64,000 nt of DNA, from assembly GCF_010868145.1 (NCBI RefSeq), contig NZ_JAAGUY010000001.1:620001-684000 (forward strand), in the 5' to 3' direction. Position 1 is the stretch's first letter. Each line of letters begins with the position of its first letter. This document shows positions 53,846 through 62,320 of this stretch, piece after piece. Source of the DNA: Nocardia cyriacigeorgica. Its GTDB lineage: Bacteria > Actinomycetota > Actinomycetes > Mycobacteriales > Mycobacteriaceae. The notes below the pieces were generated by a model. It was not told the DNA's origin and searched no databases. It worked only from the letters and a program-made list of their open reading frames with translations. Position numbers and translations under genes: made by a program.

Positions 53846-53904
53846 ACGAGTGGTACCTGGCTGCGGCATTTCACGAGAGCGCCCCGCAGTCAGGTACCAC
53901 TCGT
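53846..53904. repeat. Near-perfect 21-bp inverted repeat
   Basis: Bases 53846-53866 (ACGAGTGGTACCTGGCTGCGG) match the reverse complement of 53884-53904 with one mismatch, leaving a 17-base loop. It is not followed by a T-run. It lies in a 527-base stretch (53717-54243) with no supported gene. Possibly a terminator, a recombination site or an RNA structure. Confidence 0.65.
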
Positions 53905-54243
53905 GCTGACATCGCTGCGTGCGACACGTGGTGGCCGGGCGAAGGTGTGACAGGTGCTGGTGCCGGCGCGGGCCCACCACATGGTATGGCCGCTTCCGAG
54001 GCAGTTGTCGCCGACACCTGTACACGCCTGGTGGCTAGGGGTCGCGATGAACAACCTTGCGCGCGTATCCATTCGGAGATTCCGGCCGTCAGCGGGAGCC
54101 GCTCATCGAGGGACATATGGATGAGCGAGCAGACAACCCCATCGAACGATGCGGCTCGCCGGAAGCGGTGCACCTTCACCGCCGTCGGCTACCGGTTCGT
54201 GCGACCAGCCCTGACGATGGGCTGCCCCGTACTATCGCGTCAC

Positions 54244-55146
54244 ATGACCGACCCCGCGATCGAGATAACCGCAGACCTCGTCTACGACCTGCTGCTGCAA
54301 CAGCACCCTGACCTTGCGGGGCTGAGCATCCGCGAGGTCGCGGGTGGTTGGGGCAACCAAATGTGGCGCCTCGGGGATGATTTGGTCGTGCGCATGCAGC
54401 GCATGGACCCCACCCCGGAGCACCAGCTCGACGAGCGGCGGTGGCTACCCGTGTTGGCCCCGCGCCTACCGCTCCCAGTGCCGATCCCGGTGCGGTTCGG
54501 TGAGCCGTCCGAGCGCTTCCCGAAGTACTGGACCGTACTGACGTGGGTTCCCGGCGAACCGCTGGACCATGGCACGATCAGCCGCGGCGCCCATGCGGCC
54601 GACACTCTGGCGGGCTTCCTCCGGGCACTCCACGTGGAGGCGCCGCAAGACGCACCGATCAGGGTGGACCGCGGCGGCCACCTCGAGCAGTACACAGATG
54701 GATTCGACCACTTCCTGCACGCGGTTGTCCCCGACGCTCTCGCCGACGGGGTCCGGTCCGTCTGGGACGACGCCGTCGCAGCGCCCGCATGGGATGGCCC
54801 CCCGCTGTGGGTGCACGGCGACCTCCATCCCGCGAACGTCGTCGTCTCGGACGGAACGCTCTCGGGCGTGGTCGACTTCGGTGACATGTTCGCCGGTGAT
54901 CCGGCGTGGGACCTCGCTGCCGCATGGGTAATCCTGCCTGCTGGCGGCGCCGCACGCTTCTTCGACGCATACGGTCAGGTGGACGAGGCGACAATCCGGC
55001 GCGCCCGCGGCCTGGCTGCTGCGAAAAGCCTGTTCCTCATGCTGATGGGCCAGAACGGAGACCGGGGCCTTCCCGGCGGCAAGCCGACCTGGGGACCCGC
55101 AGGCCGGGCAGCACTCGATCGTGTTCTCGGCGGGAATTCGATCTAG
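54244..55146 (+). CDS. Aminoglycoside phosphotransferase (APH)-family kinase
   Basis: 300 residues from the ATG at 54244; the frame is open for about 780 bases upstream, but that part is not protein-like. Kinase features: GWGNQMWRLGDDLVVRM for the nucleotide loop, catalytic HGDLHPANVVV and metal-binding VDFGDMFAGDPAWDLA. Related to APH-like kinases of unknown small-molecule substrates as well as true resistance enzymes. No resistance claim can be made from sequence alone. Confidence 0.88.
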   Translation: MTDPAIEITADLVYDLLLQQHPDLAGLSIREVAGGWGNQMWRLGDDLVVRMQRMDPTPEHQLDERRWLPVLAPRLPLPVPIPVRFGEPSERFPKYWTVLTWVPGEPLDHGTISRGAHAADTLAGFLRALHVEAPQDAPIRVDRGGHLEQYTDGFDHFLHAVVPDALADGVRSVWDDAVAAPAWDGPPLWVHGDLHPANVVVSDGTLSGVVDFGDMFAGDPAWDLAAAWVILPAGGAARFFDAYGQVDEATIRRARGLAAAKSLFLMLMGQNGDRGLPGGKPTWGPAGRAALDRVLGGNSI

Positions 55147-55204
55147 CAGAGTCCCGCACTGCCAGAGCCAGCAGCGATCAGCGCAGGGCGTTGCGTGTGA
55201 AGCC

Positions 55205-55975
55205 TCAGGGGCGACCGAACTCGCCCTCTGCGGCCCCACCCAGGAACGAGTCCCACTCGGCCGGGCTGACCACCAGAGCCGGGCCGGTGGGGTTCTTGGA
55301 GTCCCGGACGCCGACCATGCCGCTGTCGAGTGCGCGATCTCGACACAAGTATTCGCCCGTTCGGACCGGCTGCTCTTGAACCACCGCGCCCCGGACAGGT
55401 CAATACAGAGTTGCCGGGCCATGACGGAAGGTCCACCGACCCGGTGACGCAACACCGCCTCGGACAGGATCGCGTCCATCTCGAATCCGTCCTGATTCGG
55501 CTTGGCCTGCCGCCGCATGGCCAGCTCTAACTTCTGCTCCGCATCCTTGGTGGAGAGGGTGGGGTCATCCGCCCAGATCAGTTCCCTACGGTATTCGGGG
55601 GTCTGGAACAGTCCGGGCAGCAGGGTCATCTGGAAGGTGATGATTCCGCTCGCCGCGTCTTCGAGCGCGAGGTAGTGATTGAACCCCGGCTCCACCGCAT
55701 AGCTGCGCCACCAGCCATTCCCGGCTTTCTTCGCTTCCTCGACCTCTGCGGCCAGTGTCAGTAGCCGCTCGCGTTCCCGTTGAGTGCCTGATACTCATCA
55801 CACAGGGCGTTGACGTAGACCCGCGACAGCTTGGCCGGTAGCCCGTCCTCCATCCGCCCGATCGTCTGTGGCGATACCTCGATGACCTTCCCCGCGGCCG
55901 TTTGACTCTGACCTGCCCGCATTCGCAACCTGCGCAGTTCCCGCCCAGCCGCCCGTTATGGGAGTGTCGACCCCG
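55205..55975 (-). pseudogene. Broken XRE-DUF5753 regulator fused to a DUF397 remnant
   Basis: Upstream, one frame encodes a helix-turn-helix (RMRAGQSQTAAGKVIEVSPQ, RMEDGLPAKL). After a frameshift follows a DUF5753 domain (ITFQMTLLPGLFQTPEYRRE). This passes, after a deletion, straight into DUF397 (DLSGARWFKSSRSE), which is itself frameshifted before DSGMVGVRDSKNP. In actinomycetes these are two neighbouring genes; here both are inactivated. Confidence 0.82.
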
Positions 55976-56228
55976 CTGCCATGTAGTTAGCCTCGCTATC
56001 GGATTGCTCGAATTATGGAACGCCTCGTGGTGGAACATGTGGTCGTGCGTGGCCCTCCGCAGAATCTTGGTGTCGCGACCGAAGAAACACGACGATCCAC
56101 ATTCCAAACCCCTTGCGGGGCGGGTCTACTGATCTCAGCGCCGAGCGGCGGGTGAGGTCCGACCCCACCGGACCCCTGACGCTCGGGGCACACCAGCCGA
56201 TATCGACAACCCGGAGGTGCCCGCAATT

Positions 56229-56414
56229 ATGAATGCCGTTCCCCCTTTTCGCCACCATGCCCTTCTCACCATGCCGGTGGAGCTTGCACATCGGATCATG
56301 CAAGAACACGTCGACGGTCCGGTCACGGTGTGCGCGATCAAATCACAGGCGAAAACTGTACTGGTGCACCATAAACGCCTGGCACCGGCGAGCCGCGTGA
56401 AGTTCGGGTATTGA
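56229..56414 (+). CDS. Small hypothetical protein (61 aa)
   Basis: ATG at 56229 with GGAGG 11 bases upstream (a GTG at 56217 is also in frame). Protein-like sequence: ELAHRIMQEHVDG and VCAIKSQAKTVLVHHKRL, resembling small actinomycete proteins often found near DUF5753/DUF397 loci. Function unknown. The next frame starts 3 bases after its stop. Confidence 0.5.
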   Translation: MNAVPPFRHHALLTMPVELAHRIMQEHVDGPVTVCAIKSQAKTVLVHHKRLAPASRVKFGY

Positions 56415-56417
56415 GTC

Positions 56418-56695
56418 GTGGACCGACTGCGCGATATCGAAATCGATGTTTTTCGCGAGGTCATCGAGGCGGTCGATGCCCGGCTCGACACCCTCCAGAA
56501 CCTCACGTGCCCCGATCGAAGGTCTACACCTCGGTCATCTACGCGGTCATATCCAGCGCCAGGGACACCCGTCACTACGGCGCCGGGATGCTGGCACACG
56601 CACCATTGCTCGATTCCATCCTGTCAGGTGCGGAGGGAAGCGAGCACGGTGCGACGATCTTCGCCACACTGGTGGACTTGACTGCCTTGAACTAG
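56418..56695 (+). pseudogene. Frameshifted hypothetical gene
   Basis: The GTG at 56418 opens DRLRDIEIDVFREVIEAVD and DTLQNLTCPDR; the sequence then continues in the next frame as KVYTSVIYAVISSARDTRH and ends ATIFATLVDLTALN. Joined, they make one helical protein of about 92 residues that I do not recognise. One base change separates the frames, so either the gene is broken or a sequencing error is present. Confidence 0.5.
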
Positions 56696-56926
56696 CGAAA
56701 TACCGCCATCCGAACCGAATTCGAGGTGACCCGACCATAATTCGGAGGGTAAATTGAGGCCACACTTTGCGCAGCTGGGTGGCTCAGCATCGTCGAATTG
56801 CCCTGATCATCGGGATGGGCCTGTGACCGACGGTCCCATCGTACGGACGGGTTCGACTCACTTGGGTCCTCGCACCCATCCGGATGTGTGGCCGTCGGGC
56901 GCCATGCGGCGTCCGTCGTCGGATCG

Positions 56927-57466
56927 TCAGGAACTGCGGTGCGCGGCGTATTGTTCCGCAACCCGCGCCCACACCTCAGGGTCGGTTCGCGGCCCGCCGG
57001 GAGTATCCGCGCCGTAACGCTCGATCTCGGCCGCGATGTTCAGCTGCCCCGTCAGAGGGGTGCCCGGACGCAGCGCCGATGCGACGTGCTCATCCGGGAC
57101 CAACCAGCACACCTCGAACTCGATGCCGTCGGGGTCGCGCCCGTACAGCGCCTTGGTCGAACCGTGGTCTCCGGAACCGGTGAGAGCACCGGAGTCTGCC
57201 AGCGCTCCGCGCATCCGGCCGAGCTCGGCCAGCGTGTCGACCTCCCACGCCACGTGATACAAACCGACCGAACCGGGTGCGGGTAGCGCGGCGCCGCGGG
57301 ACTGGAACAAACCCAGATCATGGTCGTTCGCGGAGCCCGCATGCCGCAGGAATGCGCCACCGGGAAAACCTTCGGGCAACCGCTGGAAGCCGAGCACCCC
57401 TTCATAGAAAGCGAGACTGCGTTCCAGGTTCGACACGTACAGGACGACGTGGTTGATTCCCCGCAT
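56927..57466 (-). CDS. VOC-superfamily (glyoxalase/extradiol dioxygenase-like) protein
   Basis: 179 residues. Paired beta-alpha-beta-beta-beta units with metal-ligand candidates His6 (INHVVLYV), His71 (YHVAWEV) and Glu116/118 (DGIEFEVC). The pattern of ligands matches extradiol catechol dioxygenases and related glyoxalase-fold enzymes. It lies 203 bases downstream of the Ltp2-like thiolase on the same strand, so involvement in ring cleavage of a related substrate is possible. Substrate unknown. Confidence 0.87.
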   Translation of the reverse strand: MRGINHVVLYVSNLERSLAFYEGVLGFQRLPEGFPGGAFLRHAGSANDHDLGLFQSRGAALPAPGSVGLYHVAWEVDTLAELGRMRGALADSGALTGSGDHGSTKALYGRDPDGIEFEVCWLVPDEHVASALRPGTPLTGQLNIAAEIERYGADTPGGPRTDPEVWARVAEQYAAHRSS

Positions 57467-57669
57467 GCCCAGCTGCTCCTCGACCGATAGCTTCTACATT
57501 TCCGCCACACCGACAACGAGCGGACGTCATTCCGCCGCGATCCTCCCCTGACCGCGCGCACGGTAGCGCGGCGCGTCCCGATGATCGGGAACAAGCGTTG
57601 TGTGGCAGCTCCCCCGTCCGGCCGGGCTATCCACCGTCGAGACCCGGCCGTCCGGAGTGAGCTTCAGAT

Positions 57670-58872
57670 TCAGCGGGTCGCGATGATCGCCGAGCCGTGA
57701 CCGAAGAGCCCTTGATTCACTGCGATACCCGCGCGCGCGTCGTCCACCTGGCGCCCCTCGGCATGGCCGCGCAACTGCCAGGTGAGCTCGCACACCTGAG
57801 CGATGGCCTGCGCGGGGATCGCCTCACCGAAGCAGGCGAGCCCGCCACTGGGGTTCACCGGCACACGTCCGCCCAATGTCGTTGCGCCGCTGCGCAACAG
57901 CGCCTCCGCGCCACCGGTCTCGCAGAGCCCGATGTCCTCGTACCAGTCCAACTCCAGTGCGGTGGAGAGGTCATAGACTTCCGCGAGAGACAGGTCGTCG
58001 GGCCCGAGCCCGGCCTCCTCATACGCGGCGTAGGCGACGGCGGAACGGAACGCGCGCGACGGAGGTTCGACGGCAACTGCGGAGTCGGTCGCGAAATCCG
58101 GCAGGTCCAGCACGGTCTTCGGGAACGTCGGCGTCACCGTCGACAATGCCCGGATGCGGACCGGGTCGGTGACGCCGTGACGCTTCGCGTACTCCATCGA
58201 GGTCAGCACCACAGCGGCGCCGCCGTCACTCGTCGCGCAGATGTCGAGCAGCCGGAGCGGGTCCGAGACGATCGCCGAGGCGGCGACCTCTTCGGCCGAT
58301 ACGTCCTTGCGGTAGCGCGCATACGGGTTGTTCAGGCCGTGGCGGGCATTCTTCACTTTGACCGCGGCGAAATCGTCGAGCGTGGCGCCATGAAGTGCCA
58401 TCCGCCGACGTGCATAGAGCGCGAAATAGATGGGGTTCGTCGCGCCGAGCAAATGGAAACGCAACCAGTCCGGATCGTCGCGACGTTCACCGCCGACCGG
58501 CTGGAAGAAGCCCTTGGGAGCCGCATCCGCACCGACCACCAGCGCCACGTCACACAATCCAGCCAAGATCTGGGCGCGCGCGTTGGCGATGGCCTGGGCA
58601 CCGGAGGCACAGGCGGCGTAGCTGCTCGAGATCCGCGCCCCCGACCAGCCAAGTGCCTGGGCGAACGTCGCGCCCGAGACGAAGCCGGGGTAGCCGTTGC
58701 GGATCGTGTCCGCGCCGGCGATATAGCCGACCTCGCGGTGGTCGACCCCGGCATCTGCCAGCGCGGCGCGGGCCGCGACCAGCCCGTATTCGACGAAGTT
58801 ACGGCCCCATTTGCCCCACTGATGCATGCCCGCACCGAGGACGGCGATATCGCGGTCATTCGTGTCACTCAT
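57670..58872 (-). CDS. Ltp2-like thiolase-superfamily lipid-transfer protein
   Basis: 400 residues, ATG overlapping the DUF35 gene's stop (ATGAGTGA). Thiolase fold with Cys88 in YAACASGAQA, but the C-terminal GHP histidine is replaced: NPSGGLACFGEAIPAQA. That change is characteristic of Ltp-type aldolases that cleave 3-hydroxyacyl-CoA side chains by retro-aldol reaction together with a DUF35 partner (steroid side-chain degradation in mycobacteria and Rhodococcus). Here the full steroid cluster is absent, so the substrate is open. Confidence 0.88.
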   Translation of the reverse strand: MSDTNDRDIAVLGAGMHQWGKWGRNFVEYGLVAARAALADAGVDHREVGYIAGADTIRNGYPGFVSGATFAQALGWSGARISSSYAACASGAQAIANARAQILAGLCDVALVVGADAAPKGFFQPVGGERRDDPDWLRFHLLGATNPIYFALYARRRMALHGATLDDFAAVKVKNARHGLNNPYARYRKDVSAEEVAASAIVSDPLRLLDICATSDGGAAVVLTSMEYAKRHGVTDPVRIRALSTVTPTFPKTVLDLPDFATDSAVAVEPPSRAFRSAVAYAAYEEAGLGPDDLSLAEVYDLSTALELDWYEDIGLCETGGAEALLRSGATTLGGRVPVNPSGGLACFGEAIPAQAIAQVCELTWQLRGHAEGRQVDDARAGIAVNQGLFGHGSAIIATR

Positions 58873-59311
58873 CGACCGGCCTCCACATCCACACCGTGTG
58901 CTCCGCTTCCTCGTCTTCGTAGAGCACGCCGAGCGTCAGCTCGACCGGCATGCCGACAGCTAGATCGTCCACGGTGAGCCCACGCACTACCTGCCCGAGA
59001 ATCACCATCTGCTCGACTTCGAGCTCCACAGCCGCCACGACATAGGGCTCGAATGGCTCGGGCGAAACATACGGAGGTGGTGGCTTGTATCGGGCGTCCG
59101 CGTACGACCAGATCCGGCCACGGGTGGAGAACAGGTATTCGGCGAGCTCGGAGCCGTCTTTCAGGGCGGAGCACTGCGGATTCCGGCAGGCCAGCGAGTT
59201 CCGCGGGAAGTATGGCGTGCCGCAGACAGTGCAGCGGCTTCCCTTCAGGCGCACCATACCGTCGTCCGCAGTGAACCAGTCGGCCACGGCGGGGCGTTGT
59301 TCTTTCTGCAC
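58865..59311 (-). CDS. OB-fold zinc-ribbon (DUF35) partner of the Ltp2-like protein
   Basis: 148 residues from a GTG. Zinc-ribbon cysteines 27, 30, 42 and 47 (CTVCGTPYFP, CRNPQC) precede an OB-fold with AYVDARYKPPPPYV-like YADARYKPPPPYV, as in ChsH2-DUF35 and other SCP-x/Ltp2 partner proteins, which bind acyl-CoA and complete the Ltp2 active complex. Its gene overlaps the thiolase gene by eight bases, supporting a heteromer. Confidence 0.9.
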   Translation of the reverse strand: MQKEQRPAVADWFTADDGMVRLKGSRCTVCGTPYFPRNSLACRNPQCSALKDGSELAEYLFSTRGRIWSYADARYKPPPPYVSPEPFEPYVVAAVELEVEQMVILGQVVRGLTVDDLAVGMPVELTLGVLYEDEEAEHTVWMWRPVDE

Positions 59312-59443
59312 AAGCCCGACGCTATAGGAACACGTTCTACTTTGGTGCCGAAATCCGCTTCTTCGATGCGCGGGCGGAGGTACGGTGAGGCCGGATCAGG
59401 GATGCGATGGCGTCCTCGAGTCGATCTGGAGTACCGCCATAGG

Positions 59444-60229
59444 ATGGGCACCGAAATCATTGAACCGCAGTCGATCCGCAACGTCTCCATCGTCGGAGAT
59501 CCCGACGATACGACGCGCGTCGTCCACCGCCTGCTCCGCGGTTTCACCACGACCGGCACCGGCAGGGCGGCCACAGTCCCCTGGGTGACCGACGGCATCG
59601 ATCACACGATCCGCATCGCCGAACAGTCGAGCGACGCGCCCATCGCCGCCCTGGAGCGGGCGATCCGGGTAGCCGATGGGGTGATAGCGGTCATGAACGC
59701 CGCCCCGGAGAGCACCGCACGACTCGAAGCGATACTGCGGATCGCCGACGACCACCAGGTCGCACGCTTATGCCTGGTGACCGGACTCGATCATCCCGCC
59801 GCCGACTTCGACCGCTGCCTCCGCACGATCGCGGGCACGCACGGAGCGGTGCCGTTGACGCTGCAGATCCCGCACGGTATCGGCGCCGACTTCGACGGCG
59901 TCATCGACCTGATCCCGATGTGGTCCCTCGAACCGATGGCCGCCGCGTTCTACGGTAGCTATTGGAAGGTCGCCGAGAAGCGGTACTGCGACCTGGTGGA
60001 CCAGGTCATGCAACAGGGCGTATCGGTTCCGAACATCCACAGTCTGCGAGAAATCCCAGCCGAGCAGGTGCACGACCGCGTCCGCCACCTCACCCACCTC
60101 GGCGACGCCGCCCCCGTCCTGTGCGATGCGCCTCCACGCACCGACATCGCCCCACTCCTGGACGCGATCGTCCGGTATCTGCCATCACCCATGCATGTCT
60201 GCCAACCGGAACATGCCCTCGACTACTGA
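59444..60229 (+). CDS. Stand-alone EF-G domain-I homologue without P-loop
   Basis: 261 residues from the ATG at 59444. From residue 65 it aligns with the GTPase domain of elongation factor G: ALERAIRVADGVIAVMNAA, then GADF-type ADFDRCLRTI, ADFDGVIDLIPM and late PVLCDAPPRTDIAPLLDAIV followed by YLPSPM. Nucleotide motifs are degenerate: the P-loop position reads VGDPDDTTR and the NKxD position TGLD. It stops where domain II would start. It probably does not bind GTP normally. Role unknown; it is divergent from the DUF35/Ltp2 pair. Confidence 0.75.
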   Translation: MGTEIIEPQSIRNVSIVGDPDDTTRVVHRLLRGFTTTGTGRAATVPWVTDGIDHTIRIAEQSSDAPIAALERAIRVADGVIAVMNAAPESTARLEAILRIADDHQVARLCLVTGLDHPAADFDRCLRTIAGTHGAVPLTLQIPHGIGADFDGVIDLIPMWSLEPMAAAFYGSYWKVAEKRYCDLVDQVMQQGVSVPNIHSLREIPAEQVHDRVRHLTHLGDAAPVLCDAPPRTDIAPLLDAIVRYLPSPMHVCQPEHALDY

Positions 60230-60244
60230 TGGACACGTTCGGGC

Positions 60245-60345
60245 TCAATCCAGCAACAAGCCACCATCCATGACCAGGGACGGCCCGGTCATATAGTCGG
60301 TCGGCGGCGAGGCGCGATACGACACCAATCCCTCCATGAATCCCG
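60245..60345 (-). pseudogene. C-terminal remnant of an SDR
   Basis: The minus strand ends with TDYMTGPSLVMDGGLLLD and a stop, the standard SDR C-terminus. The remaining 220 residues are missing; the tail begins in the short gap after the EF-G-like gene. Confidence 0.65.
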
Positions 60346-60416
60346 GTAGATCCTGGACTCCGTCATCGAGTCGGCACCGCAGCCCTGACGTGGATTTTGG
60401 TGACCGGCAGCCGACC

Positions 60417-61022
60417 CTAGTGGCCGGAATTCCGATATCGCTCCCCGGTTGCGCTGGCGGCTAGGAGGACGCCGGTCAAAGCCGTGATGGCGTCGTCGAC
60501 GGTCGCGGTCCCCCGGTTCAGTTCCCCAGCAATGGCCTCTGCGGCGCCGAACACGCCGACACAGTGCAGCCGCAGAGCCGCGCGGCTCATGCCGGAGTAC
60601 GGCGTCAGCGCATCGGCGATGACATCGGTGTAGCTGTCGTACATCTCGTGCTGGATCGCCTCCATGTCCGGATCGCCTTTCAGCGCCGCGGAGATGGCGT
60701 TCAACTCCGGCATATCGGTGGCGCAGGCGAAATAGGCGGCGCTGATGACCGCCGCGACGCCCCCCGCGGTCGGCGGGGCCTGCTCCAGGGCCTGCATGGT
60801 GGCGGCACGGTGCCGTTCGTCGAGCCGCCGATAGAGCGCGAGCAGCAAGCCGGATCGGGTGCCGAAATGGTCGTACACGATGGGCCTGCTCACCCCGGCC
60901 GCCTCGGCGAGCGTTGGCAGCGTCAGCCCGTCGGCGCCGTTGGCGCGCACGATCGACACGGCCGCATCGAACAGCTGCTCGCGCCGGGCCTGCTTGGACA
61001 GGCGGGTCGGTGTGGTGGCCAT
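60417..61022 (-). CDS. TetR-family transcriptional regulator
   Basis: 201 residues from an ATG at 61022. Helix-turn-helix LTLPTLAEAAGVSRPIVYDHF at the N-terminus (TetR recognition helix), and a helical ligand domain. It is divergent from a Rossmann-fold oxidoreductase gene 80 bases away, with a palindrome at 61055-61081 between them, which it probably binds. Confidence 0.92.
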   Translation of the reverse strand: MATTPTRLSKQARREQLFDAAVSIVRANGADGLTLPTLAEAAGVSRPIVYDHFGTRSGLLLALYRRLDERHRAATMQALEQAPPTAGGVAAVISAAYFACATDMPELNAISAALKGDPDMEAIQHEMYDSYTDVIADALTPYSGMSRAALRLHCVGVFGAAEAIAGELNRGTATVDDAITALTGVLLAASATGERYRNSGH

Positions 61023-61054
61023 CGTCCTCCTCTTGCGTCCTTCCGAGATTCTAG

Positions 61055-61081
61055 CTACAAACTGTAAGTTACAAAATGTAG
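61055..61081. promoter_or_regulatory. Palindromic TetR operator
   Basis: The core TGTAAGTTACA (61063-61073) is a perfect palindrome centred on 61068. Outer arms CTACA (61055-61059) and TGTAG (61077-61081) are symmetric about the same centre. It lies in the 80-base gap between divergent start codons. Confidence 0.7.
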
Positions 61082-61102
61082 GTTTGCAGATCGGGAAGGA
61101 CT

Positions 61103-62110
61103 ATGGACATGGACCATCGGAAACCGGTACTACTCCTTGGCGGTTCGGGACAGGCCGGCTCGGACACTGCCGCCCATTTGCGACGGTGGCACCCGGAGCT
61201 GCCGTTGACCATTGCCGGCCGGAATCCGGCGCGCGCACAGCGGGTGGCCGACGAACTGGGCGGCGCCACCGCGATAACCATTGATCTAACGCGCCGGGAT
61301 CTCGGACTGCCCGCCGGCGAGCAGTATGCGGCAGTGGTCGCGACCGTGTGGGACAGCAGGCTGAACGGGCTGCGATTCGCGCAGGATCACGGCGCACCGT
61401 ACGCCAGTCTGTCCAGCGGCATGATCGACATCGCACCGGAGATCACCGCAGGTACGCAGCGCCCGGCCGCCGCACCGGTGCTGATGGCCAGCCACTGGGC
61501 GGCGGGTGTCATCACGCTCGTGGCACTGGAATGGGCCAAGGAGTTCGACCGGGTCGACACCATCCGTATCGGCGCGATCCTCGATGAGAACGACGCCGGA
61601 GGACCCGCCGGCCTCGCGGATCTGGAGCGTTGGGCGGAGGTCACCTCCGCCGGATACGCACGGCGCGACGGCGTCTTCGCCTGGATCGGCGCGGCGGAGG
61701 CGCAGGTCGAGCTGCACAGCCTCGACGGCACCGCCGTCACCGGCCAGACCGTCCCCATCCTCGATGTGACCAGCCTGGGGCTCGCAACGGGCGCGCCGAA
61801 CGTCGAATTCGCCTTCGCGGTCGGCGAATCCGCAGGATCGCGCCGCAGCGAGGGACCGTCCGTTGAAATTCGGATCGACCTCGAGGGGCTGGGCAGGTCG
61901 GGCGCTCCGCTCACTATCAACCGGCATGTGGTCCACCTGAGCGGACAGCGCCCCCTGACATCACTCGGCCTCGCGCTGGGTGTCGAACGATTGCTCGGAC
62001 TGCGCGGCGATGCGGTGACGCCCGGCATCTACACGCCCGAGGTGTTGCTCGATTCGGCATATGTGGTCGAGCAGCTGGTCGACGTGGGAACCAGCTTCGT
62101 CGACGTGTGA
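61103..62110 (+). CDS. NAD(P)-binding oxidoreductase, saccharopine-dehydrogenase-like
   Basis: 335 residues from the first ATG (61103); a second ATG two codons on (61109) is better spaced from GGAAGG. Rossmann loop VLLLGGSGQAGSDTAAHL at 10-27; the N-domain with TIAGRNPARAQRVADELGG and the central LSSGMIDIAPEI match the saccharopine-dehydrogenase-like group, a fold used for several unrelated reductions. Substrate unknown; controlled presumably by the divergent TetR. Confidence 0.82.
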   Translation: MDMDHRKPVLLLGGSGQAGSDTAAHLRRWHPELPLTIAGRNPARAQRVADELGGATAITIDLTRRDLGLPAGEQYAAVVATVWDSRLNGLRFAQDHGAPYASLSSGMIDIAPEITAGTQRPAAAPVLMASHWAAGVITLVALEWAKEFDRVDTIRIGAILDENDAGGPAGLADLERWAEVTSAGYARRDGVFAWIGAAEAQVELHSLDGTAVTGQTVPILDVTSLGLATGAPNVEFAFAVGESAGSRRSEGPSVEIRIDLEGLGRSGAPLTINRHVVHLSGQRPLTSLGLALGVERLLGLRGDAVTPGIYTPEVLLDSAYVVEQLVDVGTSFVDV

Positions 62111-62240
62111 GTCCCGCAAACGGGTGTGGCGGTGGCCGCCATCGTGCGGTAGCCGCCATCGCCCACGCATGTCCGCCGACCTGAAACAAACCCTCAGCTT
62201 CTGGCGGACGCTCTGATCGGCAACTGATCTTGCAGGCCAG

Positions 62241-62276
62241 ATACCCCCGGGGGCATTTGCATACCCTCGGGGGTAT
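62241..62276. promoter_or_regulatory. Two tandem CsoR/CstR-type operators
   Basis: ATACCCCCGGGGGCAT (62241-62256) and ATACCCTCGGGGGTAT (62261-62276) are near-palindromes of the ATACCC-GGGTAT type bound by CsoR-family repressors. Centres are 20 bases apart. They precede the persulfide dioxygenase gene. Confidence 0.8.
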
Positions 62277-62320
62277 ATGTCAGGATGGACGCGTACGCGG
62301 CAACACCTGGAGGAGTCCGC

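Noticed and set aside
53464..54243. In-frame upstream extension of the APH-like kinase
   Set aside because: The frame is open, but the encoded sequence is Arg/Gly/Ser-rich, overlaps another good gene and contains the 21-bp inverted repeat. The ATG at 54244 opens typical APH sequence.
57697..58977. A 426-codon plus-strand frame
   Set aside because: It is antisense to the Ltp2-like thiolase and the end of the DUF35 gene, both of which have clear motifs.
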